Below, piece by piece: positions 22,427-30,322 of a stretch of 30,322 nt of DNA. The notes under the pieces are model-generated. The model worked only from the letters and a program-made list of their open reading frames with translations, ran no database searches and was not told the origin of the DNA. The DNA lies in the NCBI GenBank assembly GCA_018398765.1, contig JAHBMJ010001471.1, positions 1-30,322 of the forward strand, in the 5' to 3' direction. Each line of letters begins with the position of its first letter. Positions within the stretch are counted from its first letter, which is position 1. The position numbers and the translations under genes were made by a program. This DNA comes from Chromera velia (Eukaryota > Sar > Chromeraceae).

Positions 22427-24685
22427 AGCAAACGGACAGAATGCATGAGCAACAGAGAGAGATGAACGACAGACAGTCAGACTGACTCAGGATGGGTGGG
22501 AGGGAACGAAGGAAGCTGCAAAGCTTGGAACCAGTGAAGAAAGGAGGGCAGGAAGGAAGGAAGAAAGGAAGGAAGGAAGGAAGAACAGAAAACGGCAAGA
22601 TGCAGCTTGGCATGGCAGCTGTCGAAAAAAAAGGCGAGCGACGGACAGCACGGGATCAATAACAGAAGAGAATAGAATTTCAAACAGACCTACCACAGCT
22701 TCATCAGGGGGTTCGATGCCGTGTTTGTTCAGGTCTTGGAGCAGTCTCCGTGCTCCCTCTTCCCTCTGTGCCTTCTCCACGAGGAGAGTGAGGGGGTCGA
22801 TGTGCGTCAGTCCAAACTTCTCGGCCAGCAGGCGGCATTGTGTCGTCTTTCCAGAGGCAGGGGCACCTGCACGCGCATGAGGGACACACAAAAGGGATAA
22901 CCACACGAACAATGCAGACGTTTGGAAATACCTATAAGTGGCTCCGCAACGACTAACAAAAGATGACTGAGAGTGAAAGAAGAGCGTGAATGAAGGAGAA
23001 AGCAGACAAAGACAGAAAAGAAGGAAAAGACTGACCGACGACGAAAATCTTCATTTGTGCTCTGCCGTCTGACGGAGAAATCTCCTTCTCCTTCTCCGTT
23101 TCCTTCTCTGTCTCCCCCCCTTCCGCCTCTTCCTTTACAGTCTCCTCTGCTGCTGCAGGAGCTGCAGAGGGCGTCGATGACGATGAGAGCACAATTCCAG
23201 CCGCCTTGGTGGCAGCCTCACGCACGAGAAGGGCAACATTCTCAAAGTCCCCAGAGGTATCGATGGACACTTTCGTCTGAGTCCAACTGGCACACAACTG
23301 GGGGCTCTTGTAGCTCTGCAGGAAGTTTTTTTTTTTTTAAGTTATTTATTATGTATGAAAGTAAAGGCAGGCATCTGGGGGCTCTTGTAGCTCTGCAGGA
23401 AGTTTTTTTTTATTATTATTTATTTATTATGTATGAAAGTAAAGGCAGGCATCTGGGGGCTCTTGTAGCTCTGCAGGAATTAAGGAAAATGGAGACTGCG
23501 ATGCAAACATTGAAGAACATTCATTTGGGCCAATCAGGAAAAACAAAACAGATTCAAATGGATCAGGCTGGCCGGCGCACCTTTATTTTTTCCGTCAATG
23601 CGGCTGCGTCTGTGCATGGATCCCTCGGATCCGTCAGTCTTCCCTTGACGAGGGCGGACGCGGGTTTCCTCAACAGAGGGTGGAAGGGCTCCCCTGTGAG
23701 GCTGTCCACCTGCTTGTGCACTCTCCGGGCAAAGAGCTTCTCTGGGGGAGAAGAGAGATCGAGCCACAGGGAGGGGGAGACACCTTTCTTCTCAAGGAGG
23801 GTCGCACCGCCCTGCGAACACATTCAGAGATACGTATGTACATGTTTACTTGAGTGCCTGTCCGAAGATGAGTACAGTCATGAGGATCGTTTAGCATCAC
23901 TAAAGAAAAACAGAGGCTCAATACAGAAAGACTCATTGAAAGAGCGACCAGTCAACCAAGGCACTGACCGAAGTGAGGGGAAATCCTGTGAGAGCCCACC
24001 CCTTCTCAGTAGAGGAGCCCTTGGAGACGGCATCAGCCACAAGTCTTGACCCTGCTTCCTCTGGAAAAGGCTTCCCTTCCGTTCTGGCTGCCTGGAGCTC
24101 CTCTGCCACTGGGTCCGTCTTTCCAACAGGCAGAAGGCGGGAGGCGGCTATGCGTGCGTCAGCCAGGTCCTCGACGTCCAAAATCTCAAGACCAAGCAAA
24201 GAGTGAAGGATGTGACAGGCCGAGTGCTTTCCTGATCCGGGAGGGCCTGTGACTAGAACGCGGAGGGTAGTAGAGGGAGTAGGCCTAGTACCCTTCAGAC
24301 CCCCTGGAACTCCTTTGACCCCCTCTCGCCACTTTTCTACAACCTCCACAGATTTTCTGACCACCTCCACAAGGGCAGGGGAGGCGTCTACGTCCACAGA
24401 GACGTCTCTGCAAAAGTCCAGCACGCACCTCTGCGCTCGGATTGCGTCCTCCATTTCCTCTTCAGAAACGTCCTGGAACAAAAGTTTGTCCTCAGGCAGC
24501 CTCTCGAGACGGTTGACCACTTCCACATTGCCTGCAGACACACCGACGACGAAGGATAAAACTCACGATTTGGACTTGTGGGTGTGGCAGATGTTATCTC
24601 AACACCATAGACAGACATAGACAGAAATGCACCGATTGCAATTGACAAAGGCATCTGCATATTCTCTTTCTCACGCCCAGACACA

Positions 24686-24735
<50 letters not shown>

Positions 24736-27564
24736 AATGACCAAACTCCCCTTTAGAGGAGTGCTCTTGAGGAGTTGGTTCTCTCAACAGCAGTTCTTTA
24801 AACTCAACGACAAGACTCAGACCCCGCTTTTTCTCCTTCCTTCCTTCCTTCCCTCCTTCCTTCCTTCCTTCCTTCCTTCCTTCCACAATGGTTCGTTCAG
24901 CTCACTCACTTGGTGGGGGCATGAACTCCAGGTGGTATCTCTCTCCCGTGACTGGATCCACCCGTCTCCCCCTGAGCCTCTGCACAAGAACTGCGGGGGG
25001 GGCCTGGAGGTTCAGAAGAACGTGGGGGCTGATCTGTCGCTTCTCCAGAAGGAGCACTTGCTTCTGCAAGCAGTGACGTGGCAGGGCAAGCAAGCATGCC
25101 ATGAAGGCAGAAGGGAGTAAAGCGGCTGCTGTCGTGTTCTTTCAAACAGCACAACATCGCTATCTGCATCGTTCTGTGGGATAGAGAAGAACTGATAGGG
25201 GAAGAGTGTGTCGATCAAGCCGGTGAGACGCGAGAAAGGAAAGGAAAGGATACACAGGATACGAAACTACGTCAAGTAACGAAAACAAGTGAGGATTAGC
25301 GGCAGAAGGGACGAAAAGAGGCAGAAGGAAGGAAGGGACCCACAGCTGTTTTGGGAAATCCCTCCAAGCACCACCCCCTCTCAACACAGTCGGCCTCCAG
25401 GAGACGGAGCTGCACAGACACACACACACACACGCATGTGCAGAGGATGACATGTGTTGCATGTGTCAAATTTGAAGGTCACACAAAGAGCCTCTCAGTA
25501 ATGGGCGCCCGGACACTCTTGACTGGAACGAACGGCGTTTCAGCAAAACCATTTCTGTGCATGTATGTCGCACTGATAGATTTGAAAAAGTCCAAAAGCA
25601 AAACTACCCCTCTGCATGCCCTCCATCGAGAGGACTCCAAATCTTTTCCCTCACTTCCCTTGCATGCCTTGCAAAAAAGACACCGTCCATCGTGCAATAC
25701 CAGACATTAAAAAGAAAATACCAGACAGAGGCCAAGCTCTCCCGAGTTCCCTCTTGGCTTCCCAAATTCATGAAAAATATTTATCGTTCTGGGTCTGCTG
25801 ACCGACCCTGATGGCCTCTACCAGCGTTTCGTCGTCTACAGGAAGTCCCCTTGCCATCTTGGCAGCCACCTCTTGTTGCACCCTCCCGCCCTTGCTTGCA
25901 GCAGCTGACGCACGCTTCAACACCGTCTCCACCGCCACGTGCACGAGGCCCAAACTCTTCTCCAGTTCCTTGCAGAGAGCAAAACGACCGGAGCCAGGGG
26001 CACCGAGGACGTAGAGATGCACAGGGTGGGGTCGTCGCTCTGTGCCTTTCTTCCTCGGAGCTGCTGGGAGGTAGGCGGGGGGAAGCTCTGCAAGTCGTTT
26101 CAGCAGCTGGCGGTCATCTTCAAACTCTCCTGCCGCCACTGGGAACGAAGGGGGGTGGATGAATTTCTTCTCCATGATGCGGTCTGCCACTGCACAGAGG
26201 TCTGATAGAACCTCGGTTGCTGGGCGGCCTCCTACGTACATGTCCGGCTCAGGGGGGAGAGGGGGGGGTGCCTCTTCCTCTTCGTTGTTCTCTTCTTCCC
26301 CTTCGGATTCTTTGGGCTTGGGGGGCATAAGGAGATGAGGAAGGGGCAGGGGGGGGGCGTCGCAGTTGACTCTGATGATGAGATTCGTCCAGCCTAGCGC
26401 AGTCTGGAGAGCAGACAGACTTTTCGTGTCTTCTGCAAATGCCTTGTCGATATTTTCTTTTGTGTATTTAGGGGGGCACACGAGCCGGAAGCGCACGTCG
26501 TCCGGTGGAGGGTTGGTCATCAGATGGATCAATTTGTTGGTCTCTGGGTCTTTTCTCAAAGATGACAGACGAAATTGGACGGTATCCAGAGAGGCATCGA
26601 GAAGGAAAATCGCATCTGGAATGATTCCTTCAGAAGCGAGAGCAACGGCATCCTCCTGCATGAAAGCAAATCGAAAGATCAAGAGAGAAACAACAACAAC
26701 ATCAAACGTGTAACGCAGGAACAAACAACGTGCATCAGACGCAATACAGAACGCAAAAGGTGTCAAAAAGGCACCGATGATATGTGTCTTCATGAAGCAA
26801 CCACCAGGGAACTGACCCTATTGCGTCCTTCTCTAGGCCCTCCAACCAGCTCCCAACCTCAACTCAAAAAAAGTGGCAGCTGGTAATCAGAGAGCGCGTT
26901 GACGTTTCAACGAGGCAGAGGAGAAATGGAATGTCGAAATTAAGGTACGTAGAATTAAAAAAAAACTACAAGCTACGTAGAATGAAAGAAAAACGACAGG
27001 ATAAAGGAAGGATCAGGTGACAACGAAGAGACAGGCAGGCATAAAGATTTACACACCGGTGTTTTGGGAAATCCGCCCACGACGAATCCGAATTTTTTGC
27101 AATCGTCCATTTCGATTCTCTTCTTCAGCAGCTCTACGCGCAAGGCGGCGGGCACGGGGAGTTTGTGTGCCACCAGCTGAAGTGCGGTCTTGGCGCCTGC
27201 TTCCCCGAGAGCGGCCATGGTTCTGTACAGTCGCGGCAGCACAAGCTTCACGAGGCCCCAGCGCTTTGCGAGAAGGGAGGACTGAGTACTCACGCCACTG
27301 CCGGTTGGGCCTGCACGCAAAGGCAAATTGGGTAAGGGAGAAATGTGGTGATTCTATCGTTTATGCATGCGTTCTTCTTTTCAGTTGCTTTCGCCCGGTT
27401 CTGTTATGCTCACTTTGTTTTTGATCGAACTTGCATTCGTGAGACGAGTGATATCTTCTTGGGCAGAGTAGACAGGGAAAGCAGAGAGCATCAAGGAGAC
27501 GCTACACGCAGGTGAAGGACAGACGGTTGATTCAATGCAATCAATCAATCAATCAATCAATAAA

Positions 27565-27612
<48 letters not shown>

Positions 27613-28683
27613 GACAGCGCATCCAAGTGAGAAAGAATCCCGCACTCACGTACCTGTGCAGAAGAACCTGGGTGTCTGTGCGGGGAGTTTCGTCTCTCCA
27701 CTCCCTATGCCTCCTCTCTGTTGCGCGCTCTGTGTCTCCTTTGTGATCTTCTGGTCTGCCTGTCCTTTCTCCTGCGACTGCTTGAGGGGAAGAGGAGCAA
27801 TAGATCGACGAGGCACCAGACAAAGGTGCTGTCTGCAGATGGGTGAGGCTGCATGAACAACCAATTGGGGAGAGGAGCTGAGGGGCGCAATGATTAGTGC
27901 CTTGGGAAGAAAGGACGTCTGCTGGTCTGCGTGAATCTGCAGCTGCTGTCGGAACCTGAGACGGTTGGATTTCCAGACGTTGAACGGAATGCCTCCTTGA
28001 AGCATCGTCTCTTTCTGGTAGTCAGGAGTGGGGCTCAGATACTTGTGGTATCTGTCAAGAAGAGAAACCTCCTCTTTGTTGGCACCCTTCTGAAGGTCCC
28101 TGTTATCGATCCGTGTCTTCACTTGGCTGAACAGATTCTGCTCTGTGACGGTTCCCGGTACCACCAGGGCCCGGGACTCCATTGCAGAGTCCGAATACAG
28201 AACGGCTTCGTGTGCGGAGATGCGGTCGGCAAGGGAGAGGGCGCCGCCCTGCTGCACCTTTGCTGCCCTCGCCTTTTGGTCACTTACGTCCTTCTGGTTT
28301 TGCTGTCGGTACTGCTCTGTGCGTGCGTCTTTGTTGAGCTCTGCGTAGGGCTTCCCCGTCTGTGCTGGAGATGTCTGCCCCCCGGAAGTCAAGTAGCCAA
28401 TGTCGATGGAGAAGGACTCAGCGACATAGTCCACTAGTTGGGTGAGGACTCCGATTATCTTTCCTTCTGAGGTGAAGACAAGAGGACCTGGGTGGCCTGA
28501 GAGCCGGGCAGGGAGGTCAAATTTGGCACAGAGAGAAGTGAGGAACTTGTCCCAGTCATTTGGATGTTGAGGTTGGAAACTGAAGGCAGAGCTGGAAATG
28601 TCGAAAGAGAGCTGCTCGCCCAGACGCTCTACTCGGGCAAAGTCGGCGCAATCCGACCGTCCCACCACAATGAAAGTGGGCAT
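13510..28683 (-). CDS. Giant multi-domain adenylate kinase: MDH1B-like N-terminal domain plus seven AK modules (26 exons, ~2,590 aa)
   Basis: Exons in coding order: 27654-28683, 27057-27310, 25807-26655, 25344-25409, 24910-25063, 23969-24531, 23581-23811, 23036-23315, 22694-22866, 22142-22363, 21563-21831, 20735-21153, 20207-20472, 19704-19931, 19184-19267, 18891-18978, 18326-18606, 17977-18083, 17248-17570, 16650-16837, 16286-16461, 15951-16008, 15491-15594, 15015-15320, 14392-14830, 13510-14127. Every junction is GT-AG and phase-compatible, and motifs continue across joins. Seven P-loop, GFPxT and RRxDPxTG (LID) series follow one another. AK enzymes interconvert ATP, AMP and ADP. Multi-AK proteins of the AK9 and CPC1 type are linked to flagella, so a flagellar nucleotide-buffering role is plausible but inferred. 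The start ATG at 28683 gives MPTFIVVGRSDC. Acidic Glu/Pro linkers separate some modules. Weakest points: the donor choices for exons 11 and 24, and whether exon 26 is terminal. Confidence 0.85.
15200..17270 (-). other. AK module 7 (residues ~1958-2170), intact Walker A
   Basis: P-loop VGGAPGSGKSEQ is canonical. DETIVAAIR ends exon 20, exon 21 has ERLEQPDC...GWVLDGFPLTERQ and a strand VFLYLDV, and exons 22-23 give RRYDEVTGIEYNL and RARLVRREEDGD. Exon 24 continues with YIPVLCVADGAPVSSIVF, matching the final strand and helix of an AK fold. Unlike modules 1-6 there is no intron directly after GFPxT. This is the most conventional module. Confidence 0.82.
17270..18915 (-). other. AK module 6 (residues ~1718-1957), degenerate
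   Basis: The P-loop position reads AFSPPGSDLSS: the first Gly is Ser and the Lys is lost. GWILDNIPDST stands in for GFPxT, while the LID RRWDPETNQIYD is kept. Intron positions match the other modules, so it is homologous but almost certainly inactive as a kinase. Confidence 0.78.
17552..17695 (-). repeat. Three 48-bp copies of the exon 19 acceptor junction
   Basis: Copies at 17552-17599, 17600-17647 and 17648-17695 each hold the intron end (...TGCATGCAG on the minus strand) plus the first 19 bases of exon 19 (ATGGGATCCGGAGACAAAC). Copies 1 and 3 are identical by eye, and copy 2 has one G/T change that alters the acceptor context. Only the copy at 17552-17599 continues into the exon. The 48-bp period keeps an open frame through all three. 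Confidence 0.92.
19263..19397 (-). repeat. Three 45-bp copies over the exon 15 acceptor
   Basis: Units at 19263-19307, 19308-19352 and 19353-19397 begin TATGTCTGC on the plus strand. They carry the minus-strand acceptor (TGTGCAG then ACATA), with small differences between copies. The true acceptor is the copy adjoining exon 15 (exon start 19267). The other two are decoys in intron 14. Confidence 0.88.
19664..19699. repeat. (AC)n(AG)n microsatellite next to the exon 14 donor
   Basis: On the coding strand, (CT)n then (GT)n starts only a few bases after the GTGGGT donor of exon 14 (exon end 19704). Confidence 0.9.
21462..21595 (-). repeat. Duplicated 44-bp block at the 3' end and donor of exon 11
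   Basis: Blocks at 21462-21505 and 21552-21595 (offset 90) are nearly identical. Each contains the end of exon 11 and the donor GTGCGT (true copy, exon end 21563) or GTGCCT (second copy, in the intron). Reading past the true donor meets an in-frame stop before the second copy, so only the first can be used. Confidence 0.85.
21563..23055 (-). other. AK module 4 (residues ~1138-1390), intact Walker A
   Basis: P-loop VGAPASGKTTQ satisfies GxxxxGK[ST], with the first Gly codon split by intron 8 (phase 1). The region between EAVVRLIEEAL and RGWCLDGFPKTE (exon 10) holds an acidic Glu/Gly/Ala insert of about 55 residues not typical of AK. Exon 11 carries FRRTDPETGETFHL and RARLVHREDDSEE. This is one of two modules whose ATP-binding motif looks fully functional. 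Confidence 0.82.
22366..22426. repeat. (AC)n(AG)n microsatellite at the exon 10 acceptor
   Basis: On the minus strand this reads (CT)n then (GT)n and runs directly into the acceptor GTGTAG of exon 10 (exon start 22363). The microsatellite therefore forms the polypyrimidine-like tract of intron 9. Confidence 0.93.
23298..23479 (-). repeat. Two 77/78-bp copies plus a partial copy of the exon 8 acceptor junction
   Basis: Copies start at 23298, 23375 and 23453. Each begins with CTGGGGGCTCTTGTAGCTCTGCAG on the plus strand in its first 24 bases, which is the reverse of the acceptor CTGCAG plus the first 18 bases of exon 8. A poly-T/TTA tract and GTATGAAAGTAAAGGCAG follow. The third copy stops after about 27 bases. 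Only the first copy (exon start 23315) leads into exon 8. Confidence 0.92.
23581..24265 (-). other. AK module 3 (residues ~874-1050)
   Basis: P-loop VTGPPGSGKHS in exon 6 keeps the lysine but has His where Ser/Thr normally binds Mg-ATP. GWALTGFPLTS ends exon 6. Exon 7 has ARRVHKQVDSLTGEPFH, a somewhat longer LID containing the TGEP motif of long-lid adenylate kinases. Activity is uncertain. Confidence 0.78.
24681..24733. repeat. (AC)n(AG)n microsatellite in intron 5
   Basis: In the sense of the kinase gene it reads (CT)n followed by (GT)n, the same order as in introns 9 and 14. It lies about 150 bases before the exon 6 acceptor. Confidence 0.93.
24836..24885. repeat. (TTCC)n microsatellite in intron 5
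   Basis: A tetranucleotide TTCC run with one CCCTCC interruption lies close to the donor of exon 5 (exon end 24910). Confidence 0.93.
24910..26025 (-). other. AK module 2 (residues ~640-785)
   Basis: P-loop GAPGSGRF (Lys to Arg, Ser/Thr to Phe) lies inside exon 3 without an intron. EAIR ends exon 3 and 22-residue exon 4 supplies LRLLEADC...GWCLEGFPKTA. Exon 5 gives RRVDPVTGERYHL, a well-conserved LID core. The acidic and proline-rich linker ahead of it (EEENNEEEEAPPPLPPEP) separates it from module 1. The altered P-loop suggests reduced or no activity. Confidence 0.8.
26470..27666 (-). other. AK module 1 (residues ~340-490)
   Basis: The P-loop reads GPTGSGVST, so the Walker A lysine is replaced by valine. 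Its first glycine codon is split by the exon 1/2 intron (phase 1). GFVVGGFPKT ends exon 2, and exon 3 begins EDAVALASEG and carries the short LID LRKDPETNKLIHL. With the catalytic lysine missing, phosphotransfer is unlikely and this module may be structural or nucleotide-sensing. Confidence 0.8.
27537..27616. repeat. (AATC)n(AAAG)n microsatellite in intron 1
   Basis: An AATC run (about 27537-27561) passes into an AAAG run with CAAAG variants up to about 27615, roughly 40 bases inside intron 1 from the exon 1 donor (exon end 27654). Confidence 0.93.
28380..28683 (-). other. N-terminal MDH1B-like (thioredoxin-fold) domain of the giant kinase
   Basis: Residues 1 to about 100. The opening FIVVGRSDCADFARVERL and a following PNDWDKFLTSLCAKF match the pattern of the human MDH1B N-terminus (FVIAGRADCPYYAK..., then PEVWEDWLKDVCEK). 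That extension precedes the malate-dehydrogenase fold in MDH1B. Here no dehydrogenase domain follows: the next recognisable unit is AK module 1 after about 240 residues of linker. The Cys of GRSDC is in the position of a thioredoxin-like active-site cysteine, but no CxxC is present. A redox function is therefore doubtful, and a docking role is only an inference. Confidence 0.65.
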
Positions 28684-29884
28684 TTGCTTGGAAAGTAAAT
28701 TTAAGTCACGGCAACTTCACTGGAATATAGGATTGGATTCGAGGAGTAGCTCGGTTGCTGTTCAGTCTGACGATCCGTCAGACAGGCCGACGGTTCCGTT
28801 GACTCTTCGGTGGGCTCTGGTCTTGCAGAGCTTCTCGGTGGGGTGCTGTGAGTGATCTTCTTTCCATGAACGGCTTAATTCTTCAACGGCTGGTCGCCAA
28901 CAGGTACAGCAGGCGAATGACTGCTTTGCCTCATGTAGCTGACTGACATGGAGTTGTACCTGCCTGCCTGCATGCGGTTTATATATATAGTATCGATCTG
29001 TATCGCTCAACTTCAAAATTTTTTTTTTTTGTGTCGATCTGTATATATCGATCAATATTTGATTTTCTTTTTAATTAATCGAGTGTGCATGTATCTTACT
29101 AGCTTATAACCAAGTAGTGATTTGTGCGTACATAGTTGCCATTCGGGCCCAACTGGAAGGGACACATAAAAATTTCTTTATATATAAGCCGGCCCCCGCA
29201 ATTACTCTGAAGCTTTTTGAACATCATTTTCCTTCGAAACTCAAGTTCATTTTACTTCACTTGAGTTGTACAACTCAATCTGCACACTGCATGGTAATTG
29301 TTGAATGAATGGTTGGCGGGTTCCCCGTCTCTCTGAGTAATAATTTTTGGGTTCTGACGGTTCGGGGATGCATAGCACATCCCAGCATACTAGCCGTAGA
29401 CTGCTTGGCATTGGGAGTCGTGCCTAGACCTGTTTGCCTAGAGTCTATCCAGTCGGGTTGATTTTGCAACGACCTGCCTTGCTATCGCGTCTTTGCCTAG
29501 TATTTCTTCTATTTATGCCATTGAGCGCAATGCCTTCACCGCTTTTCTCCACCTTTGACTACGCCGGACTCAACTGTCATACTTTCATCTATCTTTTCTT
29601 TAAACTTTTCTTTCTCTGCAACCGCTGGCCTCTCCCCACCCGATGACTTCATTTTATTTCCTTCTTACTCCTTCTTTATTTCACTCCTTCCTTCACTCCC
29701 CGCTGGCGCCCCCTGCCCCCTGCCCGGGAACAGAGAACGCGGCTATGTCGCGAGCCAAGAGGGGTTCCGCCTGGAACGGGCCCCTCCGTCCCCTCCTCGA
29801 GTGAATAGAGGAGAGGACGTTTACTGCAACGAATCTCTGCAAAGTGCAGGAAAGAATTTTGAAGTACTGCTACATGATACGGCC
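28684..29884. other. Upstream spacer of the giant kinase gene and downstream flank of the retroelement
   Basis: This should contain the kinase promoter, since the gene starts at 28683 and reads leftward. An AT-rich stretch at about 28977-29105 contains TTTATATATATAG and a poly-T run, and AT-rich sequence continues to about 29280. The 29300-29880 part is more GC-balanced and may be the 3' UTR of the minus-strand retroelement. No exon, RNA gene or repeat array is supported. Confidence 0.45.
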
Positions 29885-30322
29885 CTACACTGCTGCAAAG
29901 TTTTCCCCTCCCCTCACTCTGCTTGCTGCATGATTTGCCACCACTGACAAAAACTCCACTGTCTTCTTCCCCGGTCTCCCGTAAGTTTCGAAAACTAAAG
30001 GAACAAATTCGAGCCCCATCTCTTTGCAGATGGCTTTGTACTTTCTGTCCTTCACTATTTCCATGTCTCTGGCTGCTGCCCCTGCATAATTGGACATTCG
30101 ACGCAGGCGGGTGGCCTCCACAGACATTGGATGGGTGACAGAAACGTCTCCGAGGTAGCTCTCTCCTGAAGGCATCCCCGACAAGAGGTCTGGTCTCTTT
30201 TGGCCTTCCTCTACCAGCCTGGTTGGGGTAAAAAGGCCTAGCTGTGCAAACGTACGCTCTCGTGACACGTAGGTATGGCGCACCCCTGACAAAATATTGC
30301 AGAATGCGTCTTTAACCTGTTC
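29885..30322 (-). mobile_element. C-terminal end of a non-LTR retrotransposon polyprotein, partial
   Basis: A single open frame enters from the right edge (codons read from 30322) and stops with TAG at 29885-29887, about 145 residues. Motifs in order: KRPDLLSG, GDVSVTHPM, AGAAARDMEIVKDRKYK, EFVPLVFETYGRPGKKT. This RPD...DV(S/T)...K..KY...F.PL..ET.G order is what I know from the C-terminal nuclease-like region (PD-(D/E)XK type) of reverse-transcriptase ORFs in protist and algal non-LTR elements. The reverse transcriptase itself must lie beyond 30322. The frame is uninterrupted here, so the copy could be young. Whether the domain is catalytic cannot be decided from the fragment. Confidence 0.6.

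Noticed and set aside
23057-24049. A 330-residue plus-strand open frame
   Set aside because: It is antisense to exons 6-8 of the kinase gene, crosses the duplicated acceptor repeats and microsatellite-like tracts, and has no recognisable domain.

Overview
The window is nuclear DNA from a eukaryote. Coding sequence is split into many short exons by GT-AG introns, microsatellites are abundant, and no genes are arranged as in a bacterial operon. The protein content (a many-module flagellar-type adenylate kinase, a DNAJC11-like mitochondrial J-protein, a non-LTR retroelement tail) and the TGCAG-rich 3' splice sites suggest an alveolate-type protist. A chromerid such as Chromera velia is my best guess. 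That is an inference and is not proven by the sequence. LAYOUT: 1-6022 (+) holds the 3' ten exons of a DNAJC11 homologue whose J domain lies off the left edge. 6023-7560 is an AT-rich, microsatellite-bearing spacer between convergent genes. 7561-10605 (-) is a two-exon gene for a ~915-residue protein with weak ankyrin-like helices and a C-terminal membrane anchor. 10606-11309 is a divergent promoter region rich in short palindromes. 11310-12478 (+) is a four-exon gene for a small acidic, probably nuclear protein with SUMO-interaction-like motifs and a 38-residue duplication. 12479-13509 is an AT-rich spacer. 13510-28683 (-) is one gene of 26 exons encoding ~2,590 residues, and it fills half the window. 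28684-29884 is its upstream spacer. 29885-30322 (-) is the C-terminal end of a non-LTR retrotransposon ORF that runs off the right edge. MAIN GENE: I assembled the 15-kb minus-strand gene exon by exon from phase, splice sites and motif continuity. It has an N-terminal thioredoxin-fold-like domain resembling the N-terminus of MDH1B, followed by seven consecutive adenylate-kinase (AK) modules and a C-terminal extension. By motif, only modules 4 and 7 keep an intact Walker A. Introns recur at the same positions in different modules, which implies growth by duplication of intron-containing genomic units. STRUCTURE OF THE INTRONS: Five 3' splice junctions and one 5' splice junction are themselves tandemly duplicated (units of 45-128 bp), leaving decoy copies of the junction in the neighbouring intron. 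About 15 of 38 donors have C at +3 (mostly GTCAG), and about 34 of 39 acceptors end in GCAG. These recurrent splice-junction duplications and the seven-module kinase are the most interesting features here. All exon models are hand-derived from sequence and need transcript support.
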